DNA from: Rhizobium sp. JAB6
GTDB lineage: Bacteria; Pseudomonadota; Alphaproteobacteria; Rhizobiales; Rhizobiaceae
Direction of reading: 5' to 3'
NCBI RefSeq assembly: GCF_003024605.1
Contig: NZ_PYJQ01000009.1
Coordinates: forward strand, 372,001 to 436,000
Length of the DNA: 64,000 nucleotides
Positions 36,673 to 45,089 of this stretch are shown in pieces. Position numbers and translations under genes: made by a program. Within the stretch, counting starts at the first letter, position 1; each line of letters starts with the position of its first letter. The notes beneath the pieces were generated by a model. The model did not search any database, was not told the DNA's origin, and worked only from the letters and a program-made list of their open reading frames with translations.

Positions 36673-37464
36673 ATGCGCCGGCTTCTGGCATGCCTACTGC
36701 CGTTCGCTCTTGCGTTGAATGGCTGCACGACGGGCTATGACGCCCTCTCGACTGCGGCCCTTCCCAAGACGAGGTTCGCCGATACGAAACCCCAGGACTT
36801 CGGCCGCGATCATCCACAGCGCCATCCCATCCATGGCATCGATATTTCCAAGTGGCAGGGCGATATCGATTGGAAAGCTGTCAAGGGTTCGGGTGTCGCC
36901 TTCGTCTTCATCAAGGCCACGGAAGGCAAGGACCGGATCGATCCGCGCTTCACCGAATATTGGAACGAAGCGAGCGCTGCGGGACTTCTGCACGCACCCT
37001 ATCATTTCTTCTATTTCTGCTCCACGGCCGACGAGCAGGCCGATTGGTTCATCCGCAACGTGCCGAAGGATGCCATGGCGCTTCCGCCCGTCGTCGACGT
37101 GGAATGGAACCCGGGCTCCCCGACCTGCAAGACCAGACCGGCTCCCGAAACGGTGCGCAGCGAGATCAAGCGCTTTATGGATCGCCTGCAGGCCTATTAC
37201 GGCAAGCGCCCGATCATCTATACTTCGGTCGACTTCCACCGCGAAAATCTTGTCGGCTATTTCAAGGACTATCACTTCTGGGTTCGCTCCGTCGCCAAAC
37301 ATCCGAAAGAGACCTACGCAGACCGCAGCTGGGCCTTCTGGCAATATACCTCGACGGGGGTCATTCCAGGCATCAAGGGGCCTACGGATATCAATGTTTT
37401 TGCCGGTTCCGAACAAAATTGGCACAACTGGGTAGCGGCAGTAGAGAAGCAGGGAAATTCTTGA
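36673..37464 (+). CDS. GH25 muramidase lipoprotein
   Basis: 263 aa lipoprotein: signal peptide with lipobox LNGC (Cys18), then a glycoside hydrolase family 25 barrel. Landmarks: HGIDISKWQGDIDW, VAFVFIKATEG, PYHFFYF, the catalytic acidic pair in VVDVEWNPG, IIYTSVDF and the C-terminal WAFWQYTSTGVIPGIKGPTDINVF. GH25 enzymes hydrolyse the MurNAc-GlcNAc bond of peptidoglycan; in Gram-negatives their targets are either the own wall or competitors. The listed ATG is chosen because it starts the signal peptide; an ATG at 36634 in frame lacks one. No immunity gene is visible beside it. Confidence 0.9.
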   Translation: MRRLLACLLPFALALNGCTTGYDALSTAALPKTRFADTKPQDFGRDHPQRHPIHGIDISKWQGDIDWKAVKGSGVAFVFIKATEGKDRIDPRFTEYWNEASAAGLLHAPYHFFYFCSTADEQADWFIRNVPKDAMALPPVVDVEWNPGSPTCKTRPAPETVRSEIKRFMDRLQAYYGKRPIIYTSVDFHRENLVGYFKDYHFWVRSVAKHPKETYADRSWAFWQYTSTGVIPGIKGPTDINVFAGSEQNWHNWVAAVEKQGNS

Positions 37465-37543
37465 GACTGCAGCCAATTCTCTCTTGCTTATGTCACAATC
37501 TTCTGTGAAAGCGACCCTATTCTATCACTGGAAAGGATCGCTC

Positions 37544-38788
37544 ATGGATCGTGACACCATTCGACGCGGCGCTCTCGCGTTGCTCTTCGCCTCAGCCATG
37601 ACCGGTACGGCATTGGCTCAAAGCGCAGCACCCGCTGCAGTGCCGCCGGCGAGCAGCGATGCCACTCCCAAAGTAGCCTGCGGTGGCGATCTCACCACGT
37701 TCCTGGCCGGCGTGAAGGCCGAGGCGATTGCCGATGGCGCGGATGCGGCCGCTGCCGACAAGACGCTCGCCGGCGCTCAGATCGATCCCAAGGTCCTTGC
37801 CATGGACCGCGGCCAGGGCGTCTTCCGCCAGACCTTCCTCGAATTCTCGCAGCGCACCGTCAGCCAGGGCCGTCTCGACATTGGCCGCCAGAAGATGAAG
37901 CAATATGCCGACGTCTTCGCCAAAGCCGAACAGGACTATGGCGTCCCTCCTGGCGTCATCACCGCCTTCTGGGCAATGGAAACCGACTTCGGTGCCGTTC
38001 AGGGCAATTTCAATACCCGCAACGCGCTCGTCACGCTCTCGCATGACTGCCGCCGGCCGGACTTTTTCCGGCCGCGCCTGATCGCGCTGATCGAACTCGT
38101 CCAGCGCGGCGATGTCGACCCGGCAACGACGACGGGTGCATGGGCTGGCGAAATCGGCCAGACGCAGATGCTGCCGCCCGATATCATCGCTTATGGCACC
38201 GACGGCGATGGAGACGGTCATGTCAATCTGAAGACCAGCGCTCCGGACGTGATCCTGACGACGGCACGCTTCCTCCAGCATCTCGGCTTCCAGCGCGGCC
38301 AGCCCTGGCTGCAGGAGGTGACGGTTCCGGATAGTCTTCCCTGGGAAAAATCCGGCATCGGCGGTACGCTGACGGCCGGTGACTGGTTCAAGCTCGGTGT
38401 CAAGCCGCGCGATGGCAACACGAGTTTCGGCTCTCTGCCGGCTGCCCTCATCCTGCCGCAGGGCCGCAAGGGACCTGCCTTCCTGACCTATCCGAACTAC
38501 AATGCCTATCTCGGATGGAACCAGTCGTTCATCTACACGACTTCCGCCGCCTATTTTGCCACGCGCTTTGCCGGCGCTCCGCCCTATAACAAGGGCAATC
38601 CCGAGCCGGGTCTCAACGATGTCGATATGAAAGCGCTTCAGACCAAGCTTGTGGCCCGCGGCTATGATGTCGGCAAGATCGACGGCATTCTCGGCTCCGG
38701 CACGCGTGTCGCGATCCAGAAAGAACAGTTCCGTCTGGGGTTGCCGGCCGACGGCTGGGCGACAGCGGCACTCCTCAACGCACTTTGA
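37544..38788 (+). CDS. Lytic murein transglycosylase, MltB type
   Basis: 414 aa periplasmic enzyme. Signal peptide MDRDTIRRGALALLFASAMT ending near ALAQ; SLT_2/MltB domain about 50-330 with catalytic Glu in ITAFWAMETDFGAVQGNF, TTGAWAGEIGQTQMLP and DGDGDGHVNL; C-terminal peptidoglycan_binding_1 domain (MKALQTKLVARGYDVGKIDG). No lipobox, so it is probably soluble, unlike E. coli MltB. GAAAGGA precedes the ATG at 37544. It follows the GH25 gene by 79 bases and is closed by a strong terminator, so the two wall hydrolases may share a transcript. Confidence 0.93.
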   Translation: MDRDTIRRGALALLFASAMTGTALAQSAAPAAVPPASSDATPKVACGGDLTTFLAGVKAEAIADGADAAAADKTLAGAQIDPKVLAMDRGQGVFRQTFLEFSQRTVSQGRLDIGRQKMKQYADVFAKAEQDYGVPPGVITAFWAMETDFGAVQGNFNTRNALVTLSHDCRRPDFFRPRLIALIELVQRGDVDPATTTGAWAGEIGQTQMLPPDIIAYGTDGDGDGHVNLKTSAPDVILTTARFLQHLGFQRGQPWLQEVTVPDSLPWEKSGIGGTLTAGDWFKLGVKPRDGNTSFGSLPAALILPQGRKGPAFLTYPNYNAYLGWNQSFIYTTSAAYFATRFAGAPPYNKGNPEPGLNDVDMKALQTKLVARGYDVGKIDGILGSGTRVAIQKEQFRLGLPADGWATAALLNAL

Positions 38789-38808
38789 TTTCCCTCATTT
38801 ATCGATCG

Positions 38809-38833
38809 AAAAGGCGGCTGCAGGCCGCCTTTT
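38809..38833 (+). terminator. Rho-independent terminator after mltB-type gene
   Basis: AAAAGGCGGC (38809-38818) pairs with GCCGCCTTTT (38824-38833), loop TGCAG, 20 bases beyond the stop codon. Confidence 0.9.
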
Positions 38834-38942
38834 CTGTATCTGCTCCCCTCATTCTGGTAGGTGCCGCGATCCCGCGACGGCAAGAAACGGGTGGAATACC
38901 CGCGCTCTTCCGGTTTAGCTGAAGCGAAAGAGGAGAGATGCC

Positions 38943-39869
38943 ATGAATAGTGAGCACCGAATGAGCGCATCGACCTGGGGCCTGCTGCTTTTGCTAGGGT
39001 TGATCTGGGGCGGCTCCTTCTTTTTCGCACGCATCGCGGTTCACCATGTACCACCTTTCACGCTCGTCTTGCTGCGTCTGTCCTTGGCGGCGATGGCGCT
39101 GCACATCTATCTGGCCGGTCGCCTCGGCATCTATCGGTCGCTGCGACAGCATTGGCGGCAATTCCTGCTGTTGGGGCTGATCAACAATGCGATCCCGCAT
39201 GCCTTGATCTTCTGCGGCCAGACCCAAATGGGCGCCGGACTTGCAGCCATCTTGAACGCGACGACGCCGATGTGGACGGTGTTGATCGGCAATCAGCTCA
39301 CCACCGACGAATGCCTGACGCCGGCAAAGCTGATCGGCTGCCTCACCGGCTTCCTCGGGGCGGCGATCCTGCTTGGCCCAAGCACTACCAGCAGCAGTTC
39401 GGTTCCAGTCTGGGCACTGTCGCTGCCGATCATCGCGGCGATCTCCTATGGCTTTGCGGCAATCTATGCCAAACGTTTCAAGGGCATCGCGCCGCCTGTC
39501 GTGGCCGCCGGCCAGCTGAGTGGCTCCTCGCTTATCATGCTCCCGGTTGCGCTGGTGATCGACCAGCCTTGGACGCTTGCCACACCTCCGGTGCCTGCAA
39601 TTGCCGCCATTCTCGGCCTGGCGCTGCTATCGACCGCCTTTGCTTATATTCTCTATTTTCGCATCATCGAGCTTGCCGGCGCCGTCAATGCCTCGCTCGT
39701 CACGTTGCTGGTGCCGCCGAGCGCGCTGTTGCTCGGTTTCCTCTTCCTCGGCGAGAGGATGGGGCCTGCGGAAATCGCCGGCATGCTGCTCATAGCCGCC
39801 GGTCTGCTCATTCTCGACGGCCGGCTCTTCGTGTGGATGCGACGCAGCGTCAGAACGCACGAAACATAA
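38943..39869 (+). CDS. DMT/EamA-family transporter
   Basis: Ten-helix inner-membrane carrier of 308 aa made of two EamA repeats. First repeat: WGLLLLLGLIWGGSFFFARIAV and NNAIPHALIFCGQTQMGAGLAAILNATTPMW; second repeat begins WALSLPIIAAISYGFAAIYAKRF and ends with VTLLVPPSALLLGFLFLGERMG. Such proteins export amino acids or metabolites (RhtA-like); the substrate is unknown. GAGGAGAG precedes the ATG. Transcribed alone between two terminators or gaps. Confidence 0.9.
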   Translation: MNSEHRMSASTWGLLLLLGLIWGGSFFFARIAVHHVPPFTLVLLRLSLAAMALHIYLAGRLGIYRSLRQHWRQFLLLGLINNAIPHALIFCGQTQMGAGLAAILNATTPMWTVLIGNQLTTDECLTPAKLIGCLTGFLGAAILLGPSTTSSSSVPVWALSLPIIAAISYGFAAIYAKRFKGIAPPVVAAGQLSGSSLIMLPVALVIDQPWTLATPPVPAIAAILGLALLSTAFAYILYFRIIELAGAVNASLVTLLVPPSALLLGFLFLGERMGPAEIAGMLLIAAGLLILDGRLFVWMRRSVRTHET

Positions 39870-40084
39870 TCCCAGGCTCCTTCCGGAAGCCAGCGCTCAC
39901 AACAAATTAATATTTATTTACAGCTCGTCAGCGAGCCGGAATCGACATTTATAAAGCAATATCAAATCGCTGCTGCAAGTTCATGAATCGCGCGGGAAGC
40001 TCCATACCGCGTCGCAGCATCGAATGTTCTTTCCAAGCAACACATTTTCGACATAAAATTTAACGGCTGACTGAGGAGAAAGAC

Positions 40085-40162
40085 ATGGGATTAACACGAT
40101 CCATCAACGTCCTAGTGGTCGGTGCGGCCTTCGCTTTTGTCGTGACGATGCTTTTCATCTGA
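40085..40162 (+). CDS. 25-aa single-helix membrane microprotein
   Basis: ATG at 40085 follows GAGGAG with a 6-base gap after the core, an excellent ribosome site. The 25 codons give a short polar start (MGLTRSIN) and then 17 hydrophobic residues (VLVVGAAFAFVVTMLFI), enough for one membrane helix, ending at TGA. It sits in an otherwise empty 413-base gap and is followed 64 bases later by a rho-independent terminator, so it looks like a complete stand-alone transcription unit. I know no named family. It could be a regulator or stabiliser of a membrane complex. Confidence 0.65.
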   Translation: MGLTRSINVLVVGAAFAFVVTMLFI

Positions 40163-40226
40163 CGGACTCGGCGAAATTCGCAGGCGACCAGACTCCGAGA
40201 AGTTAACAAAACCCCTGTATTATTGG

Positions 40227-40260
40227 AAAAGCGCATGCCCCGCCGGACATGCGCTTTTTA
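40227..40260 (+). terminator. Bidirectional terminator, microprotein gene / metF
   Basis: AAAAGCGCATG (40227-40237) pairs perfectly with CATGCGCTTTT (40248-40258), with a 10-base loop and a further T. Symmetric A/T ends let it work for the plus-strand microprotein transcript and for metF, which ends at 40283 on the minus strand. Confidence 0.9.
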
Positions 40261-40282
40261 TCGTTACCTGCGCGAAAACGCT

Positions 40283-41185
40283 TTAGGCGGCAGCGCCAGC
40301 CCGGGAATCCACTTTACGCTGCAGGCCGAGCCGCTCGAGCACGGCGGAAACGAGCGCCGAACGGTTCATCGTATAGAGATGAAACTCGTGAATGCCACGG
40401 CGTACCAGATCCTCGATCTGTTCGGCGGCAACATCGGCTGCGACCTTGGCTCGTTCCTCGATATTGTCGTCCAAGCCATCGAAACGCTCATCGAGCCAGG
40501 AAGGGATACTGGCGCCGCATGCACCGGCGAAGCGCTTCAGCTGCGTCAGGTTCTGGATCGGCATGATCCCCGGCACAACGGGAATCCGGATACCGGCGGC
40601 GCGAACGCGATCGTGATAGCGTTCGAACGCATCATTGTCGAAGAAGAACTGCGTCAGGGCTCGGTCGGCACCATTCTCCGCCTTGCGCTTCAGCATGTCG
40701 ATATCGGCTGCCGTATCGCGGCTTTCCGGATGCTTTTCGGGATAGGCGGAAACGGAAATATCAAAATCGCCGCGCTCGCGCAAAGCGCCAACCAGTTCCG
40801 CGGCATTGGCATAACCGCCCGGATGCGGCTGGTAGGCCGAGCCGACACCGCCGGGCGGATCGCCACGCAAAGCGACGAAACGGCGAACCCCGGCTGCAAG
40901 AAACTCGTCGATCACGCGATGCGTATCTTCGCGCGTGGCACCGACGCAGGTCAAATGCGATGCGGTCGTAAACGGCGTCTCGTGGATCATCTTGCACACG
41001 GCAGAAAGCGTCGGCGCCTTGGTCGAGCCGCCTGCCCCATAGGTTACCGAAACGAATTCAGGTTCCCAATCGCTAAGTTCCGCGACGGTGTTCCACAGCT
41101 GCTCCTCAGCCTCTTCCGACTTCGGCGGAAAGAACTCGAAGGAGATGCGGATGCCCGCGTCACGGCTTTCTAATCTCGAAGACAT
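40283..41185 (-). CDS. metF: Methylenetetrahydrofolate reductase MetF
   Basis: FAD enzyme that reduces 5,10-methylene-THF to 5-methyl-THF, the methyl donor for methionine synthase. In 300 aa: ISFEFFPPKSEEAEEQLW with the conserved Glu, FVSVTYGAGGST, HLTCVGATREDTHRVI, FVALRGDPPGG, GADRALTQFFFDNDAFERY and GIMPIQNLTQLKRFA. The ATG at 41185 has GGGAGAG upstream; longer in-frame starts overlap the regulator gene. It lies one base after the ArsR/methyltransferase regulator gene, so the two form an operon controlled by the palindrome at 42231. Confidence 0.96.
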   Translation of the reverse strand: MSSRLESRDAGIRISFEFFPPKSEEAEEQLWNTVAELSDWEPEFVSVTYGAGGSTKAPTLSAVCKMIHETPFTTASHLTCVGATREDTHRVIDEFLAAGVRRFVALRGDPPGGVGSAYQPHPGGYANAAELVGALRERGDFDISVSAYPEKHPESRDTAADIDMLKRKAENGADRALTQFFFDNDAFERYHDRVRAAGIRIPVVPGIMPIQNLTQLKRFAGACGASIPSWLDERFDGLDDNIEERAKVAADVAAEQIEDLVRRGIHEFHLYTMNRSALVSAVLERLGLQRKVDSRAGAAA

Positions 41186-41186
41186 G

Positions 41187-42212
41187 TCAAACTCTCCCGG
41201 CAAGAATGGGGGATGACTGGTGGCCCTGGTCGGACGCAATCAGCAACCGCGGGTCGCGCGCCAGCCAGATGGTGACGGTCAGCGCCTGTCCGCCTTCCCT
41301 CCCCGAATGAAGATCCTGCACGCGCTCCATATCCAGTCCCGCCAGTTTCAGCCAATCCGACATGATCTGATGCGAGAAGCCGAGGCGAAGATGCGCATGC
41401 TCGTCACGCAAATATTCAAGCCCGTGCGGCGCGAGATCGATGATGACAAGCCGGCCGCCGGGCCGCAGCATTCGCGCTGCCTCGTTAATGGCAACTTCCG
41501 GCTGATCGAGGAAATGCAGCACCTGGTGGATAGTGATGAGATCGAAATCCTGCTGCTCGAGCGGCAGGTTGAAAATATCGCCATGCCGCACCGAGGCGGC
41601 GGTGATGTTGGCACGGTCGAGATTGGCGCGGGCGACCGCCAGCATGTCCCGGCTTGCATCGATGCCGACGGCTCGGCGATAGTGCCCGGCCAGAAGCTGC
41701 AGCATCCGGCCCGTGCCCGTGCCCAGATCGAGGAAGGAGTCGATCGGTTGCGGACCGATAAGATCGATCAATGCCTTGTCGACATCCTCATCCGCGACAT
41801 GGAGGCGACGCAGTTCATCCCACTCGGCGGCATTCCGGCTGAAATAGGCCTGGGCGCGCTCGGCGCGAATGCGCTTTACGGAGGCGAGACGTTCCCCGTC
41901 GCGCAGCAGCACCGTATCCTTTTCGGCGGTATGGCGCAGGAGGCTGCGGGCCAGCGTCACGGCCTTGCCCTCCTGCTTCAACCGAAAATAAGCCCAGGCG
42001 CCCTCCTGATAACGATCGATGAGGCCGGCTTCACCGAGCAGCTTCAAATGCCGGGAAATGCGCGGCTGCGACTGGCCGAGAATTTCGGTAAGGTCGGTAA
42101 CAGTGAGATCGCCGGCCGCGAGTAGCGCAAGAAGACGCAGCCGTGTCGGCTCGCCGACCGCCTTCAGCACATCCACCACCTCATCCAAACCGAGTTTAAC
42201 CAGATCCGTCAT
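41187..42212 (-). CDS. sahR: SahR-type ArsR regulator fused to a methyltransferase domain
   Basis: 341 aa fusion: an N-terminal winged-helix ArsR domain (residues about 5-95; GEPTRLRLLALLAAGDLTVT, QSQPRISRHLKLLGEAGLI) and a C-terminal class I SAM-binding domain (about 130-300; FLDLGTGTGRMLQLLAG, FDLITIHQVLHFLDQPE). Regulators of this architecture beside metF correspond to SahR of Proteobacteria, which senses S-adenosylhomocysteine and represses the methionine/SAM cycle. The C-terminal domain may be a ligand sensor rather than an enzyme. The ATG at 42212 is preferred over a TTG at 42227. The family name is assigned from architecture and context. Confidence 0.8.
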   Translation of the reverse strand: MTDLVKLGLDEVVDVLKAVGEPTRLRLLALLAAGDLTVTDLTEILGQSQPRISRHLKLLGEAGLIDRYQEGAWAYFRLKQEGKAVTLARSLLRHTAEKDTVLLRDGERLASVKRIRAERAQAYFSRNAAEWDELRRLHVADEDVDKALIDLIGPQPIDSFLDLGTGTGRMLQLLAGHYRRAVGIDASRDMLAVARANLDRANITAASVRHGDIFNLPLEQQDFDLITIHQVLHFLDQPEVAINEAARMLRPGGRLVIIDLAPHGLEYLRDEHAHLRLGFSHQIMSDWLKLAGLDMERVQDLHSGREGGQALTVTIWLARDPRLLIASDQGHQSSPILAGRV

Positions 42213-42230
42213 TCCACACCCAATCAAGAT

Positions 42231-42246
42231 ATAAAGATATCTTTAT
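42231..42246. promoter_or_regulatory. Palindromic operator ATAAAGATATCTTTAT (SahR-type)
   Basis: A perfect 16-base palindrome 19 bases upstream of the regulator ATG, overlapping its promoter or leader. Size and symmetry suit a dimeric ArsR protein, and the location fits autoregulation of sahR-metF. Confidence 0.7.
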
Positions 42247-42358
42247 GTGATTTGGGTTTTCATGGCAAGAGCCAATCGGCCCGTCATGGGAATTCGACGT
42301 CGGAAATCTGTTAGTTTCCGGCGAAAACGGAACATCGACGGCAATGGCTGCATAAACG

Positions 42359-42383
42359 AAAACCCCGGACAAGCCGGGGTTTT
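42359..42383 (-). terminator. Rho-independent terminator of ettA
   Basis: AAAACCCCGG (42359-42368) pairs with CCGGGGTTTT (42374-42383). On the minus strand it begins 21 bases after the ettA stop. Confidence 0.88.
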
Positions 42384-42403
42384 CAAATAGCCAAACCGGG
42401 AGC

Positions 42404-44053
42404 TTAGCGAGTCAATCGCTTATGCGCCTGGCTGCCCGGATTGAGGGCATCAGGACCGAGGCGACGGATTTTGTCCTGCTCGTAATCTTCGAAATTGCCT
42501 TCGAACCATTCGACATGACCGTCACCTTCAAAGGCCAGGATATGCGTGGCCAGGCGGTCGAGGAACATGCGATCGTGGCTAATGATGATGGCGCAGCCAG
42601 CAAAGTTTTCGAGCGCGCTTTCCAGCGCCCCCAGCGTCTCCGTATCGAGGTCGTTGGTCGGTTCGTCGAGCAGAAGCACGTTGCCGCCGGATTTCAGCAT
42701 CTTGGCCAGGTGAACGCGGTTGCGCTGACCGCCGGAGAGACTGCCGACCTTCTGCTGCTGGTCGCCGCCCTTGAAGTTAAAGGCACCGCAATAGGCGCGC
42801 GAGTTCATGTCGAACTTGCCGAGCTTGATGATTTCGGCACCGCCGGAGATTTCCTCCCATACCGTTTTGTTGCCGTCAAGCGCGTCGCGGCTCTGGTCGA
42901 CATAACTGAGATGCACCGTCTCGCCGATACGGATCGAGCCGGAATCCGGCTTTTCCTGCCCGGTGATCATCTTGAACAGGGTCGTCTTGCCGGCGCCGTT
43001 CGGCCCGATGATGCCGACGATGCCGCCGGGCGGCAGCTTGATCGACAGATCGTTGATCAGCGTGCGGCCTTCGAAACCCTTGGTGATGCCTTCCATCTCG
43101 ATCACCACCTGGCCCAGACGCTCGCTCACCGGAATGATGATCTGCGCATCACCGGGACGCTGATTTTCGGCAGCATCGACCAGCTGTTCGTAAGCATTGA
43201 TACGCGCCTTGGACTTGGCCTGACGGGCTTTCGGGCTGGAGGCGATCCATTCCTGTTCGCGGCTGATCGCCTTCTGGCGGCCGGCTTCTTCACGGGCTTC
43301 CTGCAGCATGCGCTTGGCCTTGGCCTGCAGATAGGCGGAGTAGTTGCCTTCGTAGGGAATGCCGCGGCCGCGGTCGAGCTCGAGAATCCAGCCGGTAACA
43401 TTGTCGAGGAAGTAGCGGTCGTGGGTGATCATCATCACGGCACCCGGATAGTCGCGCAGGTGCTTTTCCAGCCAGGCAATGGTCTCAGCGTCGAGATGGT
43501 TGGTCGGTTCGTCGAGCAGCAGCAGGTCCGGCTGCGAAAGAAGCAGGCGGCAAAGCGCGATACGGCGGCGCTCACCGCCGGAAAGGCTGGTAACTTCGGC
43601 ATCGCGCGGCGGGCAGCGCAATGCATCCATCGCCATCTCCACCTGGCTTTCCAGATCCCAGAGGTTCTGGCTGTCGATGATATCCTGGAGCTTCGCACCC
43701 TCTTCCGCGGTCTCGTCCGAATAGTTCATCATCAATTCGTTGTAGCGATTGAGGATTTCGGTTTTCTTGGCAACGCCTTCCATGACGTTTTCAAACACCG
43801 TCTTATTGGGATCGAGCTGCGGCTCCTGCGGCAGATAGCCGATGGTAGCGCCTTCGGCGAGCCAGGCTTCGCCGGTATATTCCTTGTCGAGGCCAGCCAT
43901 GATGCGCAGCACCGTCGACTTACCCGCACCGTTCGGACCGAGAATACCGATCTTGGCGTCGGGGTAGAAGGAGAGATGGATATTCTCGAGAATCTTCTTG
44001 GCGCCATAGGACTTATTCAGACCGGCCATATGATAAATGAACTGACGTGCCAT
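42404..44053 (-). CDS. ettA: Energy-dependent translational throttle protein EttA (ABC-F)
   Basis: Cytoplasmic ABC-F ATPase that binds the ribosomal E site and gates entry into elongation according to the ATP/ADP ratio. The 549 aa protein has two ABC domains: Walker A GPNGAGKS (39-46), signature LSGGERRRIALCR, Walker B LLLLDEPTNHLD; and GPNGAGKT, LSGGQRNRVHLAK, VLLLDEPTNDLD. A basic linker lies between them (KARINAYEQLV). The N-terminus MARQFIYHMAGLNKSYG is typical for EttA. The frame is open further upstream to 44206, but that part lacks similarity. Confidence 0.95.
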   Translation of the reverse strand: MARQFIYHMAGLNKSYGAKKILENIHLSFYPDAKIGILGPNGAGKSTVLRIMAGLDKEYTGEAWLAEGATIGYLPQEPQLDPNKTVFENVMEGVAKKTEILNRYNELMMNYSDETAEEGAKLQDIIDSQNLWDLESQVEMAMDALRCPPRDAEVTSLSGGERRRIALCRLLLSQPDLLLLDEPTNHLDAETIAWLEKHLRDYPGAVMMITHDRYFLDNVTGWILELDRGRGIPYEGNYSAYLQAKAKRMLQEAREEAGRQKAISREQEWIASSPKARQAKSKARINAYEQLVDAAENQRPGDAQIIIPVSERLGQVVIEMEGITKGFEGRTLINDLSIKLPPGGIVGIIGPNGAGKTTLFKMITGQEKPDSGSIRIGETVHLSYVDQSRDALDGNKTVWEEISGGAEIIKLGKFDMNSRAYCGAFNFKGGDQQQKVGSLSGGQRNRVHLAKMLKSGGNVLLLDEPTNDLDTETLGALESALENFAGCAIIISHDRMFLDRLATHILAFEGDGHVEWFEGNFEDYEQDKIRRLGPDALNPGSQAHKRLTR

Positions 44054-44177
44054 AGCTTGGGTTGCTCCACGGACGAATAGCGTTGCGATTTGTGCCGCTA
44101 TGTAGGCGAAACCCCGCCCTCGGGCAACGGCGAAACCTTGTCCGAGGGCATTATCCGCGTCAGAAAGGCCGTATTTC

Positions 44178-44924
44178 TCAGAAGCCGGCCGCGTCCACCA
44201 TGCCACGATCGCAGCCGAACGACGTGCTGCCGGCGCCCTGGATCAGTTTGGCGAGCCGAGGTTCGCTGCCCTGCTGGGGGGAGATCGCATCTTCAGAGAG
44301 GCCGATGGTCAACTCCGAAATAACCCTGACATCACCGACCCGGCGGCAGCTCATCTTGATGCGTGCATTGGCGCCCTCGCCGAAGCTTTGATCAAAGGCT
44401 GCCTTAATGCTCTCGGCATCCAGTTCCTTGCCGATATTCTGCGCAAAGAGATCCCGCACGGCCGATGTATTGAGCTCGGCAATCAGGCCTGCGGCAATGG
44501 AGAAATATTGGTCGGCGCTCAGCTTCGTGCAGGTGCCGTGCTTGATCCATTCATGCCGCTCCAGGCCCGATTGGGTGCCCGGCATCACCTTGTCGAGCTT
44601 AGCCTTGACGTCCTGAGAAAGCTGTACCGCCGGCAGGTCCTTCCAGTCGCGGCCACGATCCGCCTGCTTCAGATCCTCGGAAACATCGCAATATTCCTGC
44701 CGCATCGGCCAGAGACCATGCAGGGAGAAATTCGTTGCGTCATGATTGTCCGGCGACTGGTTGCGGCATTCCGCCTTCTTTTGGTTCGTCTGACAAAATG
44801 CCGGCTCCCAGCTTGCCGCCAGGATAAAGCGCGTCCGTCCACGGCTATGCTCCTGCGCCATAGCGCTTGCCGCCGCCCCGACCGAAACGAGCACAACCGT
44901 AAATACCCGAAGCCACTGCTTCAT
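44178..44924 (-). CDS. Secreted ribonuclease T2
   Basis: Non-specific endoribonuclease of the T2 family, predicted periplasmic, 248 aa. Signal peptide MKQWLRVFTVVLVSVGAAAS ending near AMAQ; catalytic site CAS I NFSLHGLWP with H69 and CAS II HEWIKHGTC with H124, E125 and H129. Six or more Cys in the mature part fit the disulfides of the family. GGAGG lies 5 bases before the ATG at 44924. E. coli RNase I is the model; the role here is probably scavenging of RNA. It is divergent from the alpha/beta hydrolase gene. Confidence 0.93.
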   Translation of the reverse strand: MKQWLRVFTVVLVSVGAAASAMAQEHSRGRTRFILAASWEPAFCQTNQKKAECRNQSPDNHDATNFSLHGLWPMRQEYCDVSEDLKQADRGRDWKDLPAVQLSQDVKAKLDKVMPGTQSGLERHEWIKHGTCTKLSADQYFSIAAGLIAELNTSAVRDLFAQNIGKELDAESIKAAFDQSFGEGANARIKMSCRRVGDVRVISELTIGLSEDAISPQQGSEPRLAKLIQGAGSTSFGCDRGMVDAAGF

Positions 44925-45089
44925 TCTTACCTCCAACTAGAACATTATAGGAACAAATAAGCAGTTTGAGCGAGCGGGCGCAATCCTGAATCGCAGCGCT
45001 CGGAAAGATTTATTTCTGTGAGCTTTACCACCTATCCATTGCAATCGCGCGGATGATAACCTTTGGTCCAACTGGGGAGGAACGAATAT

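Noticed and set aside
44116..44149. GCCCTCGG / CCGAGGGC inverted repeat as RNase T2 terminator
   Set aside because: The 18-base loop and lack of a T tract make termination doubtful; left out of the feature list.
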